Source of the DNA: Bacillus sp. SA1-12
GTDB lineage: Bacteria; Bacillota; Bacilli; Bacillales; Bacillaceae
DNA length: 64,000 bases
Direction of reading: 5' to 3'
Assembly (NCBI RefSeq): GCF_000981385.1
Contig: NZ_LATZ01000120.1
Coordinates: 1-64,000 of the forward strand
Below the pieces are notes generated by a model. The model was not told where the DNA came from, searched no databases, and saw nothing but the letters and a program-made list of their open reading frames with translations. Each line of letters starts with the position of its first letter. Within the stretch, counting starts at the first letter, position 1. Below are positions 62,143-64,000 of this stretch, piece after piece. A program made the position numbers and the translations under genes.

Positions 62143-63021
62143 TTAATTTATACTTGCGCTGAATTTTTTGGCCTTATTACTGGAGCCAAACTCCCTCATT
62201 TTCCCTTTCACTGTTGCTACAATCGCTTCTTTCCCAGGTGTTGTGATGGCCCGGTGATCATATAGATCAAGATCACGATTTAGCTTTTCCCGGACAGCCT
62301 TGGTCCAGGCTTGTAAGCATTCGGTATTCACATTGATTTTGGCATGGCCTAATTCAATGGCTTTCTTGATTTGATATTCAGGTATGCCCGAGCCTCCATG
62401 CAAGACCAGGGGGATGCCTGTTAGTTCTGAAATCTGTTTCATTTCATCGAAGCCTAGTTCTGGTTCTCCTTGGTATGGTCCGTGAACAGACCCAAGGGCG
62501 GCAGCCAAGGCATCAATTCCTGCCTCTTTCACGATTTGCAAGCACTCATTAGGATCAGCATACTTCACTCCGCCAATCAGTCCATCCTCCATACCGCCGA
62601 CCGTTCCTACCTCTGCTTCAACAGATACTTCCTTTAAACGAGCATAGTTGACAACCTGTTTTGTCATCGCTATGTTCTCTTCGACGGGATAATGGGATCC
62701 ATCAATCATGACAGAAGTAAACCCGGCATCGATTGCCTGTATGCATCTTTCAACACTCATGCCATGGTCTAGATGCAATACCACCGGAACGGTAATCGAC
62801 ATTTCCTCTACAAGTGCTTTAACCATGGCAGCGATCGTTTTAAAACCGCCAAGGTACTCAACAAGCCTGTCAGAAGCAGCAACAATAACAGGTGATTGTT
62901 CTTCTTCTGCTGCCTCTAAGATGGCCTGTGCCCACTGCAGACTATTAAGATTAAATTGTCCTACAGCATAGCTGCCTTCTTTTGCTTTCAGCAGCATTTC
63001 CTTCATAGATACTAATGACAC
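62143..63021 (-). CDS. Class II ketose-bisphosphate aldolase, IolJ-like
   Basis: A 292-residue zinc aldolase. It has the substrate-phosphate opening YAVGQFNLNS, the metal motif VLHLDHG (two His plus the catalytic Asp), GSVHGPYQGEP, and VLHGGSGIP followed by KINVNTE near the end. Class II aldolases of this size include FbaA and IolJ (6-phospho-5-dehydro-2-deoxygluconate aldolase). The neighbouring iolA, IolH-like and Gfo/Idh genes favour an inositol-type substrate, which is inference. The GTG at 63021 is preferred because AGAGGTGATC lies just upstream; the GTG at 63033 is inside that site. Confidence 0.88.
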   Translation of the reverse strand: MSLVSMKEMLLKAKEGSYAVGQFNLNSLQWAQAILEAAEEEQSPVIVAASDRLVEYLGGFKTIAAMVKALVEEMSITVPVVLHLDHGMSVERCIQAIDAGFTSVMIDGSHYPVEENIAMTKQVVNYARLKEVSVEAEVGTVGGMEDGLIGGVKYADPNECLQIVKEAGIDALAAALGSVHGPYQGEPELGFDEMKQISELTGIPLVLHGGSGIPEYQIKKAIELGHAKINVNTECLQAWTKAVREKLNRDLDLYDHRAITTPGKEAIVATVKGKMREFGSSNKAKKFSASIN

Positions 63022-63124
63022 TTTTCTGATCACCTCTTTTTATAGATTTATAAAAGAATTTATTTTAAAAGCCTTTTCAATTTCGTCATACGTTAAGTAA
63101 CTTAAAGCGTGGATTGATCATTTT

Positions 63125-64000
63125 TTAAGCATTGATATTGATCTTGTCTGTTGATTGCTTGTAAAAATCGGGTTGATCTTTTAACGAAACGACTTCTTTC
63201 TCACCTGAATGCTGTGCTTTAATCGCAGCATCTGCTGTTACAGCGGCAATATATCCGTCCCAAGAAGTCGGTCCATTTGGTTCACCTGTTTTATGAATGG
63301 AATCCATAAAATGCTGTAATTCCTTGTCATATGCATCAATAAAGCGATCCTTCCAATCCAATAGCACATTTGTGCCAAACATAGCATTTTTTCTGAACGA
63401 TATACTTTGGAACTCCGGCAGGCTGACAATTCCTTCATCACCGATTACCTCACATTGAATATCATAGCCGTATTTGCAATTAACAAATATTTCAGCTGTA
63501 ATAACAATGCCGCCCTTAGTTTCTAAGGTAACAATTTGCGGATCTCTCAGATTCTCATGGGCATTCTTTGATTTTTTCGGATAGGTCACTTGTACCGTTT
63601 TATAATCATCATTCACAAGCCAATGCAAAACATCAATTTCATGTATTAGCGTATCATGGATCGCCATCTCTGTTGTATATGTTTCAGGGACCTCACGATT
63701 TCGATGTACACAGCGGATCATCAGCGGTTCACCAATGAATTGGTTGTCAATTGCATCTTTTAATTGAACATAACCAGTATCATATCTGCGCATAAAGCCT
63801 ACTTGCACTAAGCGCTTGCCATGCTTTATTTCAGCTTCGACAATTCTCATGCAGCCTTCAGCTGTTGTTGCCAATGGTTTTTCAACGAACACATACTTTC
63901 CAGCTTTAATCGCGGCAAGCACGCTTGCTTCATGTGCAGGTCCCCAGCTTGTTACAAGCACAGCATCAACGTTATCAGCAGCAATAAGTGCTTTATCATC
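63125..64000 (-). CDS. Gfo/Idh/MocA oxidoreductase (cut by window end)
   Basis: The frame stays open to base 64000, so the start and the Rossmann GxGxxG motif lie outside. The visible part has FVEKPLATT (the EKP signature), a C-terminal alpha/beta domain and IHDTLIHEIDVLHWL with the catalytic Asp/His pair of inositol dehydrogenase-type enzymes. It probably oxidises an inositol isomer or glycoside with NAD(P)+, and it lies 103 bases upstream of the aldolase in the same direction. Confidence 0.88.
   Translation of the reverse strand, partial: DDKALIAADNVDAVLVTSWGPAHEASVLAAIKAGKYVFVEKPLATTAEGCMRIVEAEIKHGKRLVQVGFMRRYDTGYVQLKDAIDNQFIGEPLMIRCVHRNREVPETYTTEMAIHDTLIHEIDVLHWLVNDDYKTVQVTYPKKSKNAHENLRDPQIVTLETKGGIVITAEIFVNCKYGYDIQCEVIGDEGIVSLPEFQSISFRKNAMFGTNVLLDWKDRFIDAYDKELQHFMDSIHKTGEPNGPTSWDGYIAAVTADAAIKAQHSGEKEVVSLKDQPDFYKQSTDKININA

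Noticed and set aside
1..64000. CRISPR arrays, tRNA/rRNA genes, T-box or other riboswitches
   Set aside because: I looked for regular direct repeats with spacers, cloverleaf tRNA ends and leader motifs and saw none. The 57-kb cloverleaf repeats lack tRNA features.

Overview
The window looks like chromosome of a low-GC, endospore-forming Bacillaceae species, probably soil- or plant-associated. The evidence is strong Shine-Dalgarno sites, des-desK-desR and yknXYZ-type loci laid out as in Bacillus subtilis, a Spo0E-like phosphatase, GlpX, many LacI and AraC/YesN sugar regulators, and dispersed palindromic repeats of the kind seen in Bacillus. No rRNA, tRNA, CRISPR array or phage genes were seen. 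All functions are read from sequence motifs and remembered family features; no searches were run.

Layout. 1-0.7 kb: the end of an IS3-family element (orfA complete, orfB cut by the window edge). 0.7-5.9 kb: an OmpR/histidine-kinase pair and a MacAB-type (YknXYZ-like) efflux system. 6-7.4 kb: a KdgF-like cupin behind a cre-like site, and an alpha/beta-hydrolase esterase. 7.6-21.2 kb: an unusual accessory catabolic block. It holds an AraC regulator, a cytoplasmic sulfatase, an NHL beta-propeller, a PhyH-type Fe(II)/2-oxoglutarate dioxygenase, a sugar-isomerase-like TIM barrel, a VOC protein, two unknown small membrane proteins and a complete Opp-type ABC importer. 21.8-33.8 kb: a CUT1 sugar ABC importer, a GH3 beta-glucosidase, a GH94 enzyme of 1,2-beta-oligoglucan phosphorylase type, a LacI regulator, a Spo0E-like protein and a secreted glycoamylase-fold (GH144-like) enzyme. 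Six perfect GAAACGTTTC operators tie these together. I read this as a complete beta-1,2-glucan (sophoro-oligosaccharide) utilisation regulon.

34-38.5 kb: a secreted multidomain pectinase (CBM35-like, SLH-like, PL10 lyase, CE8 pectinesterase) facing a divergent AraC regulator. 38.6-42.5 kb: a heterodimeric BmrCD-like ABC exporter. 42.7-44.9 kb: a uronate-dehydrogenase-like SDR, a vestigial reading frame and glpX. 45.2-51.7 kb: a sugar MFS transporter and L-rhamnose mutarotase, next to a three-gene sensor (RhaS-like binding lipoprotein, YesM-type kinase, YesN-type regulator). 52-54.8 kb: the des-desKR membrane-fluidity system. 54.9-64 kb: inositol-type catabolism pieces (IolH-like TIM barrel, MFS transporter, IolA, two near-identical LacI regulators, class II aldolase, Gfo/Idh/MocA oxidoreductase cut by the window end).

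Together the genes describe an organism that strips plant-derived or bacterial glycans outside the cell, imports the oligomers and feeds rhamnose, uronate and inositol-type routes. The most interesting targets are the sulfatase/PhyH/NHL/Opp block of unknown substrate, the beta-1,2-glucan regulon with a Spo0E-like gene under its operator, and the RhaS-like three-component sensor.
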